The notes under the pieces: generated by a model
Databases searched by the model: none
Told to the model about the DNA's origin: nothing
Seen by the model: the letters and a program-made list of their open reading frames with translations, nothing else
Source: Actinomycetaceae bacterium
GTDB lineage: Bacteria; Actinomycetota; Actinomycetes; Actinomycetales; Actinomycetaceae
Direction: 5' to 3'
Assembly (NCBI GenBank): GCA_030532405.1
Contig: JAUNLF010000001.1
Span: 248,001 to 312,000, forward strand
Length of the DNA: 64,000 bases
Shown: positions 1-8,591 of the stretch, in pieces
Numbering within the stretch: the first letter of the stretch is position 1
Layout: every line of letters starts with the position of its first letter
Translations under genes and position numbers: made by a program

Positions 1-301
1 GAAGCGCAGCCTCAGCCGCCTTACCCGATGAGCGATCCACGGGGATAGTGCCAACCGCCCTCATAAAATTTGCCGTCAACTTGCCTTTAAAACCAGTGCC
101 GGTGAAGTAGTCGGATTTACCCATGAAGACTACTTCCCTATCGATCATCAAAGGCAAGAAAACCGAGTCAAAAACTGCCAAGTGGTTTGAGGCTAGGATC
201 GCCGGGCCCGTCGACGGAATATTTTCTTTTCCACGAATCCAGGGTCGGTAAAATGCTTTCAAGAACGGTCCGGCACCCGTTTTCAATACTTGGTACAGCA
301 C
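1..301 (-). CDS. 1-acyl-sn-glycerol-3-phosphate acyltransferase family protein (3' part missing)
   Basis: Only the first 100 codons are in the window; the gene runs off the left edge. The protein has the PlsC acyltransferase signature SNHLAVFDS (N-H-x4-D) near residue 38 and the later block GTIPVDRSS, typical of lysophosphatidic acid acyltransferases that add the second acyl chain in phospholipid synthesis at the inner face of the membrane. I chose the GTG at 301 because AGGAGG lies about eight bases upstream. The 168 bases between it and the next, divergent gene hold both promoters but no other feature I can support. The family is clear; the exact acyl acceptor is not. Confidence 0.85.
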   Translation of the reverse strand, partial: MLYQVLKTGAGPFLKAFYRPWIRGKENIPSTGPAILASNHLAVFDSVFLPLMIDREVVFMGKSDYFTGTGFKGKLTANFMRAVGTIPVDRSSGKAAEAAL

Positions 302-469
302 GTCTTTGGCCTCCTGGGAACGGTTTGTGAAAAACTGTCACTTAAGTTTTCAGTCTAGTTGCCTACAGTTAACTTTATGACTCAATGACACCATCTGTAG
401 GATACAGATTGTCCTCACACACGCACATTCGACCATGCCCGGCGGATGCTTTCACAAGGAGCTTTGACG

Positions 470-2176
470 ATGGATTTTCGCCCGCCAGGGGTAGTAAGCC
501 CTGAACTTGGGCGGCGCTTAGGGATTGCGGCAACGCAGCTACTTCCTCTAGATGACGAGGCGCAAAGCTCCGATTTTTTACAGTCCGTGTGGTCAAAAAC
601 ATATGTTGTCGTCGACTTGGAAACCACGGGATTGTCCGCCAGCGACGCCATCACCGAGATTGGCGCAGTGAAAGTTTCCGATAACAAGATCATCGACACG
701 TTCGCGACACTCATCAATCCGCACCGCGATATCCCGCCAAAGATTACTTCCATTACCGGGATTACAAATTCGATGGTCGAGGGCGCGCCTGAGCTAGACG
801 ACGCGTTGCGGGCGTTCTTAGACTTTGCTGATCTTGATAAGTCAGTCCTGGTGGCGCACAACGCCGCGTTTGACACGGGGTTTTTGTCGCGCGCGTGCGA
901 CGAAGTTGGAATCGGGTGGAAGAAACCGAGGATTATCGACACGCTCGCGCTTGCGCGAACTATTTTGCCGCGCCCACTGGTGAAAGATCACAGGTTAGGA
1001 ACGCTTGCGAAGTTTTTCGCGGTTACGAATCCGAACGCTCACCGCGCGCTAGCCGATGCTTACGTAACCGCCGAAGTGTTGTCGGGCCTCGTCGAGAGGC
1101 TGGACAAGGCCGGAGCCCGCGGCTACGAGGACTTGGACGTCGCCGCGCAAACGGTCCCCTACCGGCACCGCAAAAAGGCGTCGCTCGCCAAAGATCTGCC
1201 GACTACTCCCGGCATTTACAAGTTCCTGTCCGCAGACGGCCTCCCCCTTTACGTAGGTTCAGCTACGAACTTGCGTAGCCGGGTGCGTAGATATTTCTCA
1301 GCGGCGGAAAAGCGTCGTCGGATCACCGCGATGCTAGATCAAGTCGAAAGTGTAGAGGTCGAAGCCACGCCCTCGACCCTGGATGCACGGATTTTGGAAC
1401 TGAACACGATTCGGAATCAAAAGCCGCTGTTTAACTCGGCCTCCAGGCACCAAGATGACACGGCGTGGCTGGTGCGACGCGGGGACGTCCTCACAACTGC
1501 CCACACGATTTCGCCGGCTGAGGCCCTACGCGCCCTCGGGCCGTATCGCCGTGTAACGCACGCGCTGAAGGCCCGCGAAGCGATTTTGCTGGCTTTGGGC
1601 AAAGAGTTTGATCCGCTTAAAGAGCCCTCCATTTCCGATCAGTCAATCTCAAACGGCGATCTTGTGGACTTATGTTTGCGAGGGCGCGGCCACCTCATTT
1701 CTGGGCGGATGACCGAGTTTATGACGGAGTTTTCCGCACGCTCCCAGTACGAACTCGCCGCGCGCATTCGGGATTACTTTGCGTACTACCTGCACGGCAT
1801 TGAACGCCAGCGCGACACCGCTTTGGTGGCGGGCGCGAGAAAGGTTGTGTGGGCGCACCACTTGAGTGAAGGTGGCTGGCGCATTCACGCGGCGTCACGA
1901 GGCCGCCTGCTCGGCACGCGAGTGACGGCGCCTAAAACCTCACCGGTGTGGGCTATGGAGGAGCTCGCCGCCCTCGATCCCCTCCCCGACACTGGCGTTC
2001 ACCTGTCGTTTGCAACGTGGGAAGAAGCGCGCGTGCTCAGTCGCGATTTGAATGAGGCCGGGGCACGCCTGATCGAGTGGGACTCCGACGAGCCTTTCGC
2101 GTGGGCTATCGACTCCGACCTGTCTGAACTTCCGCGCTGGGCGAACCTGCCCAGCCCGAAGCGCGGCCGGCACTAA
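470..2176 (+). CDS. DEDD 3'-5' exonuclease fused to GIY-YIG (UvrC N-terminal-like) domain
   Basis: A 568-residue two-domain protein. The N-terminal part is a DnaQ-like exonuclease: Exo I DLETTG (D49, E51), Exo II VAHNAAFDTGF and Exo III HRALAD. After about residue 240 comes a GIY-YIG nuclease domain like the start of UvrC (GIYKF, then LYVGSATNLRSRV). The rest resembles the UvrC middle region but lacks the UvrC C-terminal nuclease and HhH parts. Such fusions are known in actinobacteria and are usually annotated as DEDD exonucleases with a presumed DNA repair role; the actual pathway is inferred. An ATG at 446 is also in frame, but AAGGAG at 456-461 fits the ATG at 470 better. It is transcribed alone and ends in a convergent hairpin shared with the next gene. 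Confidence 0.85.
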   Translation: MDFRPPGVVSPELGRRLGIAATQLLPLDDEAQSSDFLQSVWSKTYVVVDLETTGLSASDAITEIGAVKVSDNKIIDTFATLINPHRDIPPKITSITGITNSMVEGAPELDDALRAFLDFADLDKSVLVAHNAAFDTGFLSRACDEVGIGWKKPRIIDTLALARTILPRPLVKDHRLGTLAKFFAVTNPNAHRALADAYVTAEVLSGLVERLDKAGARGYEDLDVAAQTVPYRHRKKASLAKDLPTTPGIYKFLSADGLPLYVGSATNLRSRVRRYFSAAEKRRRITAMLDQVESVEVEATPSTLDARILELNTIRNQKPLFNSASRHQDDTAWLVRRGDVLTTAHTISPAEALRALGPYRRVTHALKAREAILLALGKEFDPLKEPSISDQSISNGDLVDLCLRGRGHLISGRMTEFMTEFSARSQYELAARIRDYFAYYLHGIERQRDTALVAGARKVVWAHHLSEGGWRIHAASRGRLLGTRVTAPKTSPVWAMEELAALDPLPDTGVHLSFATWEEARVLSRDLNEAGARLIEWDSDEPFAWAIDSDLSELPRWANLPSPKRGRH

Positions 2177-2279
2177 CCGGGCGCAAGCACAGTGCCCGTA
2201 GCCATACGTGTTCGCGCTGCGCCCCCACAGCGTCACCGGCCGGGCAAATACCCACCGCGCGGTAGTGCCTGGAATTGAC

Positions 2280-2309
2280 TGTGCGCCCACCGGTTAGGGT
2301 GGGCGCACA
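2280..2309. terminator. Convergent hairpin, probable bidirectional terminator
   Basis: Perfect 12-bp arms (TGTGCGCCCACC and its complement) around a 6-nt loop lie between two genes that converge. No good T run follows on either side, so termination is inferred from position and stem strength. Confidence 0.6.
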
Positions 2310-2319
2310 GGCTTGTAGC

Positions 2320-2709
2320 TTAGGACAGCAGTTCGGTGACTGTCTCTTGCAGTTCCATCGCGTCTAGCGGGTAGTTAAGGATCCTCGTCGTGTTAGAGAA
2401 ACGTGCGAGCCAGGAATCCTGCTGGCGAGCAATAACCGTGATCGACGGGGGCAGGGTTTCAAACTCGACCTCGAGGCGACGAAGAACGGCCATGGCGCCA
2501 ACCTTTTGGGTTTCGCCGTCAAGGATTATGAGGTCGAAGTCGTTCTCTTCGAACTTCATGACAGCACCGGCCTCGGTTGCGGCTTCAACCCAGTTGAGCG
2601 TCGGCATTCCCTTGCCGGGGCGGATGCCCACAGCTTCTATGACAGTGCGACGAAAATCTGAGTTGTCGCTGTAAAGAAGGACGTTCGCCTTCTCGGTCGA
2701 ATCAGCCAT
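2320..2709 (-). CDS. Orphan receiver-domain response regulator, Rv3143-like
   Basis: A 129-residue stand-alone receiver domain without an output domain. It opens with NVLLYSDNSDF, which holds an acidic pocket residue, and has LIILDGE in the place of the phospho-acceptor aspartate. The overall pattern (YSDN near the start, LAILDGE-like core, WLARF, YPLDAMEL near the end) resembles what I remember of Mycobacterium tuberculosis Rv3143, an atypical single-domain regulator. The usual receiver lysine (KP motif) is replaced by YPLDA, so canonical phosphorylation is doubtful. AGGAGA lies well placed before the ATG. No histidine kinase is adjacent. Partner and role are unknown. Confidence 0.7.
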   Translation of the reverse strand: MADSTEKANVLLYSDNSDFRRTVIEAVGIRPGKGMPTLNWVEAATEAGAVMKFEENDFDLIILDGETQKVGAMAVLRRLEVEFETLPPSITVIARQQDSWLARFSNTTRILNYPLDAMELQETVTELLS

Positions 2710-2865
2710 GTGCTTCTCCTATGAAACTAATTTCTTCGCGGTTTGATGCCGCCCGTAGTTGTTACGTACTAACCCTATTCTATTGGCCGGCCCGATGTGA
2801 TCAAAGGTCGCCGTGCGATGGCACTTTGATGAAGCCGGCCCCTGCTAGTCGCTTTGCGCCTGCAG

Positions 2866-3861
2866 TTATTCGACGGGAGCTAGGCTGATCGAGTCGACTA
2901 TGTCCACTACGAACGCCATTGCGTTGTCAGGATTTTGTGGATTTGGTTGGAGGACGAGTACGCGGCTTCCAACTTTCATTCCCTTAAATCCCGGGGTGTC
3001 TCCAACTGCTTGGGAGGAGTACTGCGCGGCCTCGGTGTCCCAGGAGCTTTGCGCCTCATCTCCCTTGCCCCAGTCTGCACCGGTGATGTGGTAGACCACG
3101 GCGTCCGTGGGCTCTACCGCGTCCCCCTTGCCTTCGGCCAAGACGATTACGGAAGGTTCTTCCGGGCTCTTTGCGTCGTGGTCAAAAGAGATGGTGGGCT
3201 TTGCGCCGAGGGGGCCTTCAACCGCCATGCCCGCGGGGGGCTTTTCGGAAGTTAGTTCGGCCTCGGAAAGCGCGGACGTGTCGCTAAGGTCTGCTGCGCC
3301 GACGATGTCAACAACGAATACGAGGGTGGCTCCGCCGGGGATCAGCTCTGACGCGCCGGATTCACCGTAACCGTATTCGGAGGGAATGACGAGTTCGACT
3401 CGGTCGCCCACATTCTGGCCGGCCAGGCCGTACTTCCACCCCTGGATAACCTGGTTCAGGCTGAACAGTAGTGGCGTGGAGTTCTTGCCTTCCTCAGCGT
3501 TTTCGAACGTTGAGTCAAAGACCTCACCGTTCCAAAGGGTGCCGTGGTAGTGCGCGGCTACGACGTCGTCAGGTCCGACCTCTTTGCCATCTCCTTCAAT
3601 CAGGGTTTTGGCTACGACTACGTTGGGTTCTACAGCGCCGGAGGGCTTCAACTCAACGGACTTGCCCCATTCGCCACCTACTTCGGGGATTTCTCCGTCG
3701 TAGTTGCGTTCAACGGGTACTTCTTCCGGTTGCGCTTCGGTGGTGGCTTGGGTCGGCTCGGTGGACTCTGCGTCACCCGAATCGTTGGTGTCACTGCATC
3801 CAACTAGGAATCCAGCGGCGAGGACAGGGGCAAGCAGCAGGCTTAGAGTTTTCTTCTTCAC
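2866..3861 (-). CDS. FKBP-type peptidyl-prolyl cis-trans isomerase lipoprotein
   Basis: 331 residues. An N-terminal signal peptide ends in the lipobox LVGC, so the mature protein should be lipid-anchored outside the membrane, followed by an acidic, Ser/Thr/Glu-rich linker. The first FKBP domain (about residues 80-190) is well kept: HYHGTLWNGEVFDSTF, QVIQGWKYGL, VGDRVELVIPSEYGYG and IPGGATLVFVVDIV. A second FKBP-like repeat (about 210-330) keeps the fold outline (SWDT, GFKGMKVGSRVLVL, AMAFVVDIV) but lacks the YG loop and is probably inactive or only binds substrate. The start is a GTG. Likely role: folding of exported proteins. It is transcribed in the same direction as the erpA group, after a hairpin-rich gap. 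Confidence 0.85.
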   Translation of the reverse strand: MKKKTLSLLLAPVLAAGFLVGCSDTNDSGDAESTEPTQATTEAQPEEVPVERNYDGEIPEVGGEWGKSVELKPSGAVEPNVVVAKTLIEGDGKEVGPDDVVAAHYHGTLWNGEVFDSTFENAEEGKNSTPLLFSLNQVIQGWKYGLAGQNVGDRVELVIPSEYGYGESGASELIPGGATLVFVVDIVGAADLSDTSALSEAELTSEKPPAGMAVEGPLGAKPTISFDHDAKSPEEPSVIVLAEGKGDAVEPTDAVVYHITGADWGKGDEAQSSWDTEAAQYSSQAVGDTPGFKGMKVGSRVLVLQPNPQNPDNAMAFVVDIVDSISLAPVE

Positions 3862-3894
3862 GGTGCTTTCTTAAAACGTAATTGTCGGTTTGGT

Positions 3895-4239
3895 TTAGTG
3901 GAAGGATTCACCGCATGCGCAGGTGCTTTGCGCGTTCGGGTTGTCGATCGTGAAGCCCTGGCGTTCGATCGTGTCAAAGAAGTCGATCTTCGCGCCGTTC
4001 AGGTACGGCACCGACATGCGGTCGACTACGACCTCAACACCGTCGAAGTCGCGAACGGCGTCGCCGTCCAGGATGCGCTCATCGAAGTACAGCGAGTAAA
4101 TGAGGCCGGAGCATCCTCCCGGAGATACCGACACGCGCAGGCGTAGGTCGTCGCGGCCTTCCTGTTCTAGCAGGCTCTTGACCTTGCTTGCGGCCTCGTC
4201 GGTGAGCAGTACTTCGTGGGTTGCAAATTCGTCAGACAT
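3895..4239 (-). CDS. erpA: Iron-sulfur cluster insertion protein, HesB/IscA/ErpA family
   Basis: 114 residues, the usual length for A-type Fe-S carriers. The three cluster-binding cysteines are present: C43 in SPGGCSG and C107/C109 in STCACGES near the C-terminus. Such carriers take [4Fe-4S] clusters from the Suf machinery and pass them to apoproteins. This is relevant here because the radical-SAM activase further along needs three clusters. In actinobacteria with a single A-type protein the ErpA name is normal, but IscA/SufA type cannot be excluded. It follows the glycerate-kinase-like gene on the same strand. Confidence 0.9.
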   Translation of the reverse strand: MSDEFATHEVLLTDEAASKVKSLLEQEGRDDLRLRVSVSPGGCSGLIYSLYFDERILDGDAVRDFDGVEVVVDRMSVPYLNGAKIDFFDTIERQGFTIDNPNAQSTCACGESFH

Positions 4240-4317
4240 ATTGTTCCTTTTTGTCGTCTCTATCAGTGAATACTCTAGCCCTAATGGCCTATAGTCAGCA
4301 TCTTCAAGCGAGGAGTT

Positions 4318-5409
4318 TCACGCGGGACGAATCCACGTGCCACGAAGGACTCGGCGAACTTTGTCTAGGCTTGAGTTTGCGCTGACCACGTAGGCCGCGT
4401 GAATGCCCCATTCGGCGAGTTCGTGGTTTGAAAGTGAGGACTCGTGCGTAAACAAAATCACGGGCACCGCGTGCGTGGCCGCTAGTTCCCCAAGTTTTTG
4501 CAGTGGAGAATCAGCGATTGTTTGCGGATGCAAAGTGGGGATGATTTCGATGAGGAGGTCGGTCTTGGCAAGCTCGTCCTCCAGTTGTGTCGCTTCGATC
4601 AGCACATCGGACAGTTGGTGCAGGCTTCCGCGCAGGCCCATTGCGAGCGCGCCAATGCCGAGTCCGCCGCCGGAGCCGATCTGGCGGGCGTAGGAGTTCG
4701 GGATTTGTCCAGCTGACTGTGCCGACTGCGTGAGCTTTTCCGATTCGCCCACCTGCGTGTAGACGTTGTAAAACGCGGTTAGGGCGCCCAGTGTTGCCGG
4801 TTCGATCACGTTTACCGGATGACCGTTTTCATCCATTGCAAGCGTGGAATCCAAGCCTAGAAGTGGGCGCTCGGTGGCGGATGCTACGCGCAGCCTGCGG
4901 TTTCCAATGTTTTGTAGTGCCAAAGAGCGCACGTGGCGCAGTAGTTCAAGGTTGGAATACCACACGCCCTCCCGCGCCGTAATTGCACTCCAAGAACCGT
5001 ATTTGTCTACGATCTGGTTTTCTACATCCTTTGAGGACGCGTACGCCAACTTGGGGTCTAGGCCGGCGAGGGCGAGCAGGGTTCCAACTCCGCCGATGTT
5101 GTATCCGGCGGCGGTTTCAGGTTGGGGCGTCGCCGCGACCGGGTTTACCGACGGCTTATCGTGGCCTGCAACTAGCCACGTGTCCGTGCCCGGCTGCCCC
5201 CAGCTGGTGGGGTCGGTGAGGTCGGGCTCGCAGATTACGGTAAGTCCCGCGTCGATTAGGGTCTGCGTGGCTTTGTCTAGGCTCAGGTCAACGTCGAGTG
5301 CCTGCACATCGCCCGCGAACTCGGCGGCAATCAGCTGGTGAATGTCGCGCGTGTTGATTGCGGGGGTCGATTCTCCCGCAATCAACACGCGGTTAAAGGT
5401 GTAGGTCAC
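4318..5409 (-). CDS. Glycerate kinase-like protein, catalytically degenerate
   Basis: 363 residues. Two stretches match class I glycerate kinases: GSGGGLGIGALAMG (family GAAGGLG motif) and a late block TDLLIEIIPTLHPQTIADSPLQ that aligns with the family block CDLVITGEGRxDxQT. In the second block the catalytic TGEGxxD is gone (IEIIPTLHPQ), and the N-terminal half lacks the usual phosphate-binding segments. I infer a non-catalytic or repurposed paralogue. Its GTG start overlaps the stop of the upstream M20 peptidase gene by four bases (GTGA), so the two are translationally coupled and probably work in the same process, which I cannot identify. Confidence 0.6.
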   Translation of the reverse strand: MTYTFNRVLIAGESTPAINTRDIHQLIAAEFAGDVQALDVDLSLDKATQTLIDAGLTVICEPDLTDPTSWGQPGTDTWLVAGHDKPSVNPVAATPQPETAAGYNIGGVGTLLALAGLDPKLAYASSKDVENQIVDKYGSWSAITAREGVWYSNLELLRHVRSLALQNIGNRRLRVASATERPLLGLDSTLAMDENGHPVNVIEPATLGALTAFYNVYTQVGESEKLTQSAQSAGQIPNSYARQIGSGGGLGIGALAMGLRGSLHQLSDVLIEATQLEDELAKTDLLIEIIPTLHPQTIADSPLQKLGELAATHAVPVILFTHESSLSNHELAEWGIHAAYVVSANSSLDKVRRVLRGTWIRPA

Positions 5410-6773
5410 GCCTGCTCCGAGAACTTCAGTAGCATCTGCGCCTCCGCCAAGATGGCGTTCTTTAGGTCGCCAAGGTCTTGCGACTCGTCTTCGGAGTGCG
5501 CGTTGGTGAGCGGGTCCTCCACGCCGGTCACAATCACTTGGGCGCCGGGGAATTGGGCTTGGAAGTCGGAGATGAACGGAATGGATCCGCCCACGCCAAT
5601 GTTTACCGATTCGACTCCCCAGGCGGCACTTAGCGCTTCGTGCGCGATGCGCGCCGCGTCGGAGCCCAGGTCCGCTTGGTAAGACGGGCCAATCTCGCCC
5701 TCTTCAATTTCAACGACTGCGCCGAACGGGCGGTGCTTTTCAATGTGGTCTACAAGTGCCTGCATGGCTTTGGCCCCGTCGGTTCCCGGGACGGTGCGGC
5801 ACGAAACTTTGAAGGATGTTTCGGGCCAAATCGTGTTTGACGCGTGCGCTACGGAGGTCGCATCAAAACCGATGATCGATACGGCCGGTTGGGTCCACAT
5901 GCGCGACGCGAGGTCGCCGGAGCCCGCAATTTGCACGCCGTCTAGGAGGCCGGTTTCGGCGCGGAAATCAGCCTCGGGGTAGTCGACATCCGCGGTCTTG
6001 GTGCCGCCGAGCCCCTCGATGGCGACCTCGCCGTTTTCGTCGTGGAAGGTCGAGATCAGGTGCGCCGCCGCGGTAATCGAGTCAATGACCGGGCCGCCCC
6101 ACATGCCCGAGTGCAACGCGTGGTCGACCGTACGGACGGTGACTTTCGCGTCGATGACACCGCGCAGGCTGGAGGTCAGGGCCGGCTGTCCGGGCTTCCA
6201 GTTGTCAGAGTCAGTGACGACGATGTAGTCGGCCTCCAACTGGTCGTGGTACTTGGTCAGGAAGTTGTTAAACGACGGCGAGCCGATTTCCTCCTCGCCC
6301 TCGATGAACACGATGACGTTGAGCGGTAGCTGCCCGTTTTCCATCTTGTCTTTCAAAAGCGTGAGCGATCCGATGTGCACGACGATTCCCGCACCATCGT
6401 CAGACGAGCCGCGCCCGTAGAGCCGGCCGTCTCGAATGTGCGCTTCGAACGGGGGCGTTGTCCACTTTGCCGGGTCACCGCCGGGCTGCACGTCGTGGTG
6501 CGCGTACAGCAACACGGTTGGGGCGCCCTCAATATGGGGCGTTTTAGCGATCACAGCGGGCGCGCCAGGCTCACCGTTGTCACGGTCGGCGCGAAGGATT
6601 TTGGTTTCGAGGCCGAGGCTCGCAAAACGCTGCTGAACGTGTTCGGCAGAGCGCTGAACGACCTCCTGGTCGAATGAGGGTGAGGAAACGGAGGGAATCC
6701 CCACGATGTCAACAAGTTCCTGCACGAAGCCGGGGAACTGTTCTTCTAGCTGGTTTCTTAAAGTTTCAATCAC
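5406..6773 (-). CDS. M20 family metallopeptidase (dipeptidase)
   Basis: About 455 residues. It carries the two-zinc M20 signature in order: YAHHDVQP (metal His and Asp), GRGSSDDGAG (bridging Asp), EGEEEIGSPS (catalytic Glu and metal Glu), DSDNW (metal Asp), then a dimerisation domain beginning DHALHSGMWGG and a final AHSEDES with the last metal histidine. This pattern fits the CNDP/DapE-like dipeptidases that hydrolyse dipeptides in the cytoplasm. The start is uncertain: the frame is open to 6809, but GTG at 6773 gives the expected N-terminus (VIETLRNQLEE) with GGGA just upstream. It is the first gene of a pair with the glycerate-kinase-like gene. Confidence 0.85.
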   Translation of the reverse strand: MIETLRNQLEEQFPGFVQELVDIVGIPSVSSPSFDQEVVQRSAEHVQQRFASLGLETKILRADRDNGEPGAPAVIAKTPHIEGAPTVLLYAHHDVQPGGDPAKWTTPPFEAHIRDGRLYGRGSSDDGAGIVVHIGSLTLLKDKMENGQLPLNVIVFIEGEEEIGSPSFNNFLTKYHDQLEADYIVVTDSDNWKPGQPALTSSLRGVIDAKVTVRTVDHALHSGMWGGPVIDSITAAAHLISTFHDENGEVAIEGLGGTKTADVDYPEADFRAETGLLDGVQIAGSGDLASRMWTQPAVSIIGFDATSVAHASNTIWPETSFKVSCRTVPGTDGAKAMQALVDHIEKHRPFGAVVEIEEGEIGPSYQADLGSDAARIAHEALSAAWGVESVNIGVGGSIPFISDFQAQFPGAQVIVTGVEDPLTNAHSEDESQDLGDLKNAILAEAQMLLKFSEQA

Positions 6774-6869
6774 GCATCCCACGTTAAAATAAGCAAAACA
6801 TTTCGGCAATACGCCGCACTCGCGGCCCGGCTTTTAAGTACTAACAGCGGTTCAGGTACAGTTATAGGC

Positions 6870-7475
6870 GTGTTTGGAAAGCGAAAGAGCGAAGAGAACA
6901 AAAAGCCTTCGGAACAGCAAACTCGAGCTGAAGGCAAGGGCCGTCCTACCCGTAGTCGCAAGGAAGCGGAAGCCGCAAACCGGCGCCCCATGATCCCTAA
7001 GGATCGTAGGGAAGCAAAGCGTTTGCGCCGCGAACGGGAAAACGCCGCTTGGCGCCGCCAACAACAGGCGATGGAGACCGGCGATGAGCGCTACCTGCCC
7101 ACGCGAGACAAGGGGCGCATCCGCCGTTTCACCAGGGACTACGTTGATGCCCGCTGGTCGCTAGCAGAGTTCGTCCTGCCCGCAATGCTGCTACTTATCG
7201 TTGCGATGCTCGGCATGGTGATACTTGCGCGTGCAACTACCGACCAGTTCGCAGGGATGGTTGTTCAGTCGGTAACTTTCGGCACTTACGGCCTTTTGTT
7301 CATCTCCCTGTTTGAGTCGATCTACGTAAACCTTAAAATCAAGCGTCTCGTGCTTGAAAAATGGCCGCACGAAGAGTGGACCCGTAACTGGTTCTACACT
7401 TTCTCGCGTATGATCATGGCTCGTCGCTGGCGCCAGCCGAAGCCGCAGGTTGAACGCGGCGAGTTCCCCAAGTAG
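6870..7475 (+). CDS. DUF3043 membrane protein
   Basis: 201 residues. The first 85 are highly charged and Lys/Arg-rich (MFGKRKSEE, RPTRSRKEAEAANRRPM, RREAKRLRRERE). After DKGRIRRFTRDYVDARW come two membrane helices (about residues 105-130 and 137-157) and a basic C-terminal tail with WYTFSRMIMARRWRQPKP. This is the pattern of the actinobacterial family DUF3043. Function is unknown; the basic cytoplasmic N-terminus suggests contact with nucleic acid or membrane lipids, which is only inference. It starts with GTG and diverges from the M20 gene with under 100 bp between starts. Confidence 0.8.
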   Translation: MFGKRKSEENKKPSEQQTRAEGKGRPTRSRKEAEAANRRPMIPKDRREAKRLRRERENAAWRRQQQAMETGDERYLPTRDKGRIRRFTRDYVDARWSLAEFVLPAMLLLIVAMLGMVILARATTDQFAGMVVQSVTFGTYGLLFISLFESIYVNLKIKRLVLEKWPHEEWTRNWFYTFSRMIMARRWRQPKPQVERGEFPK

Positions 7476-7526
7476 AGCGGATTTTAAGCAGGGATTTTCT
7501 GGCTCTCCCAAACGCGAGGCAGACCC

Positions 7527-7557
7527 TACCGGCCGGTATTTTTCTTACCGGCCGGTT
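7527..7557. terminator. Bidirectional terminator between DUF3043 and pyrD
   Basis: Two copies of the self-complementary sequence ACCGGCCGGT pair over an 11-bp stem with loop TTTTTCT. The pyrD stop codon lies inside the stem, so it serves both convergent genes. Confidence 0.7.
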
Positions 7558-8570
7558 ACTTGTGCGATCCCCCGGTTCATCTTGCCCGGCCACGCGGGGC
7601 CTTCGTAGATGAACGCGGTGAATGCTTCCAGCAGGTCCGCGCCAGCATTTAGATATTCGAGGGCGTCGCTCACCGTAGAGATTCCGCCGACAGCGATGAT
7701 CGTGTGGTCATCGCCAAGCTGTGCGCGCAACTGGGAGACGATCTGCAACGTCCGCTGTTTTAGCCTCGGTCCGGACACTCCGCCCGGCCCTTCGGTGTGA
7801 TTGATCGTCGTGTTGGCGGCAACCACGCCGGCAAGGCCAAGCTCTTTCACCATTTGCGCAACCGCAGACACGTCCTCGTCCGCTAAATCCGGAGCAATTT
7901 TTACCAGCACGGGAATGTCTCGGCCAGCTGCCTTGCTACCGGCCCGCTTCGTGACTTCAGCGATTGGGCGCAAAGTTTCAACCGACTGCAGGTCACGCAG
8001 GCCCGGCGTGTTAGGCGAGGACACGTTAATGACAAGGAAGTCGACAAGCGGGGCGAGTTTGCGCGCGCAGATTTCATAGTCCGAGGGCGCATCCTCGTTC
8101 GCTGTCACCTTGTTCTTGCCAATGTTCGCTCCAACTACGATGGAGCGCCCGTTTTTGGTGGAGCGCAACTTTTGCAGGCGCGCCACAGCGGCGTCGACAC
8201 CTTCGTTGTTGAAGCCCATGCGGTTGCGGATCTCACGAGTCTCTAAAAGCCGCCACAGCCTGGGCCTGTCGTTACCGGGTTGAGGGCGCGGAGTTACCGT
8301 ACCGATCTCAAGGAATCCGAACCCCAGTGCCGCCATGCCCTGGATTGCGCGAGCGTCCTTGTCCATGCCGGCAGCCAAACCTAGCTTGCCTTTCACCGGG
8401 CGCGGAAGCAGGTCGGTAGTCGAACTGGTGTCGGTATGAGCAAACGTTGCGCTGATGAGGTCGCGAGTCATTGGGATCCTGCCCACGACCTCCAGCGCCT
8501 TTACTGCAGCTTCGTGGGCATGCTCGGGATTCGAGTGCTTAATAACATGATCAAAAATCCATCGGTACAC
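7545..8570 (-). CDS. pyrD: Dihydroorotate dehydrogenase, class 2 (quinone)
   Basis: 341 residues, the length of membrane-associated class 2 enzymes. Visible motifs: KGKLGLAAGMDKDA, FGFLEIGTVTPRPQPGN, RNRMGFNNEG, NIGKNK, then the catalytic-serine segment NVSSPNTPGLRDLQ, VLVKIAPDL, and the FMN phosphate loop IIAVGGIST. The N-terminal amphipathic helix (MYRWIFDHVIKHSNPEHAHE) is the membrane/quinone tunnel element of class 2. It oxidises dihydroorotate to orotate in pyrimidine synthesis and passes electrons to quinone, consistent with the cytochrome bd genes elsewhere in the window. It is a single gene; the other pyr genes are not here. Confidence 0.95.
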   Translation of the reverse strand: MYRWIFDHVIKHSNPEHAHEAAVKALEVVGRIPMTRDLISATFAHTDTSSTTDLLPRPVKGKLGLAAGMDKDARAIQGMAALGFGFLEIGTVTPRPQPGNDRPRLWRLLETREIRNRMGFNNEGVDAAVARLQKLRSTKNGRSIVVGANIGKNKVTANEDAPSDYEICARKLAPLVDFLVINVSSPNTPGLRDLQSVETLRPIAEVTKRAGSKAAGRDIPVLVKIAPDLADEDVSAVAQMVKELGLAGVVAANTTINHTEGPGGVSGPRLKQRTLQIVSQLRAQLGDDHTIIAVGGISTVSDALEYLNAGADLLEAFTAFIYEGPAWPGKMNRGIAQVTGR

Positions 8571-8591
8571 ACCCTTAGTTTAGCTGGCTTT

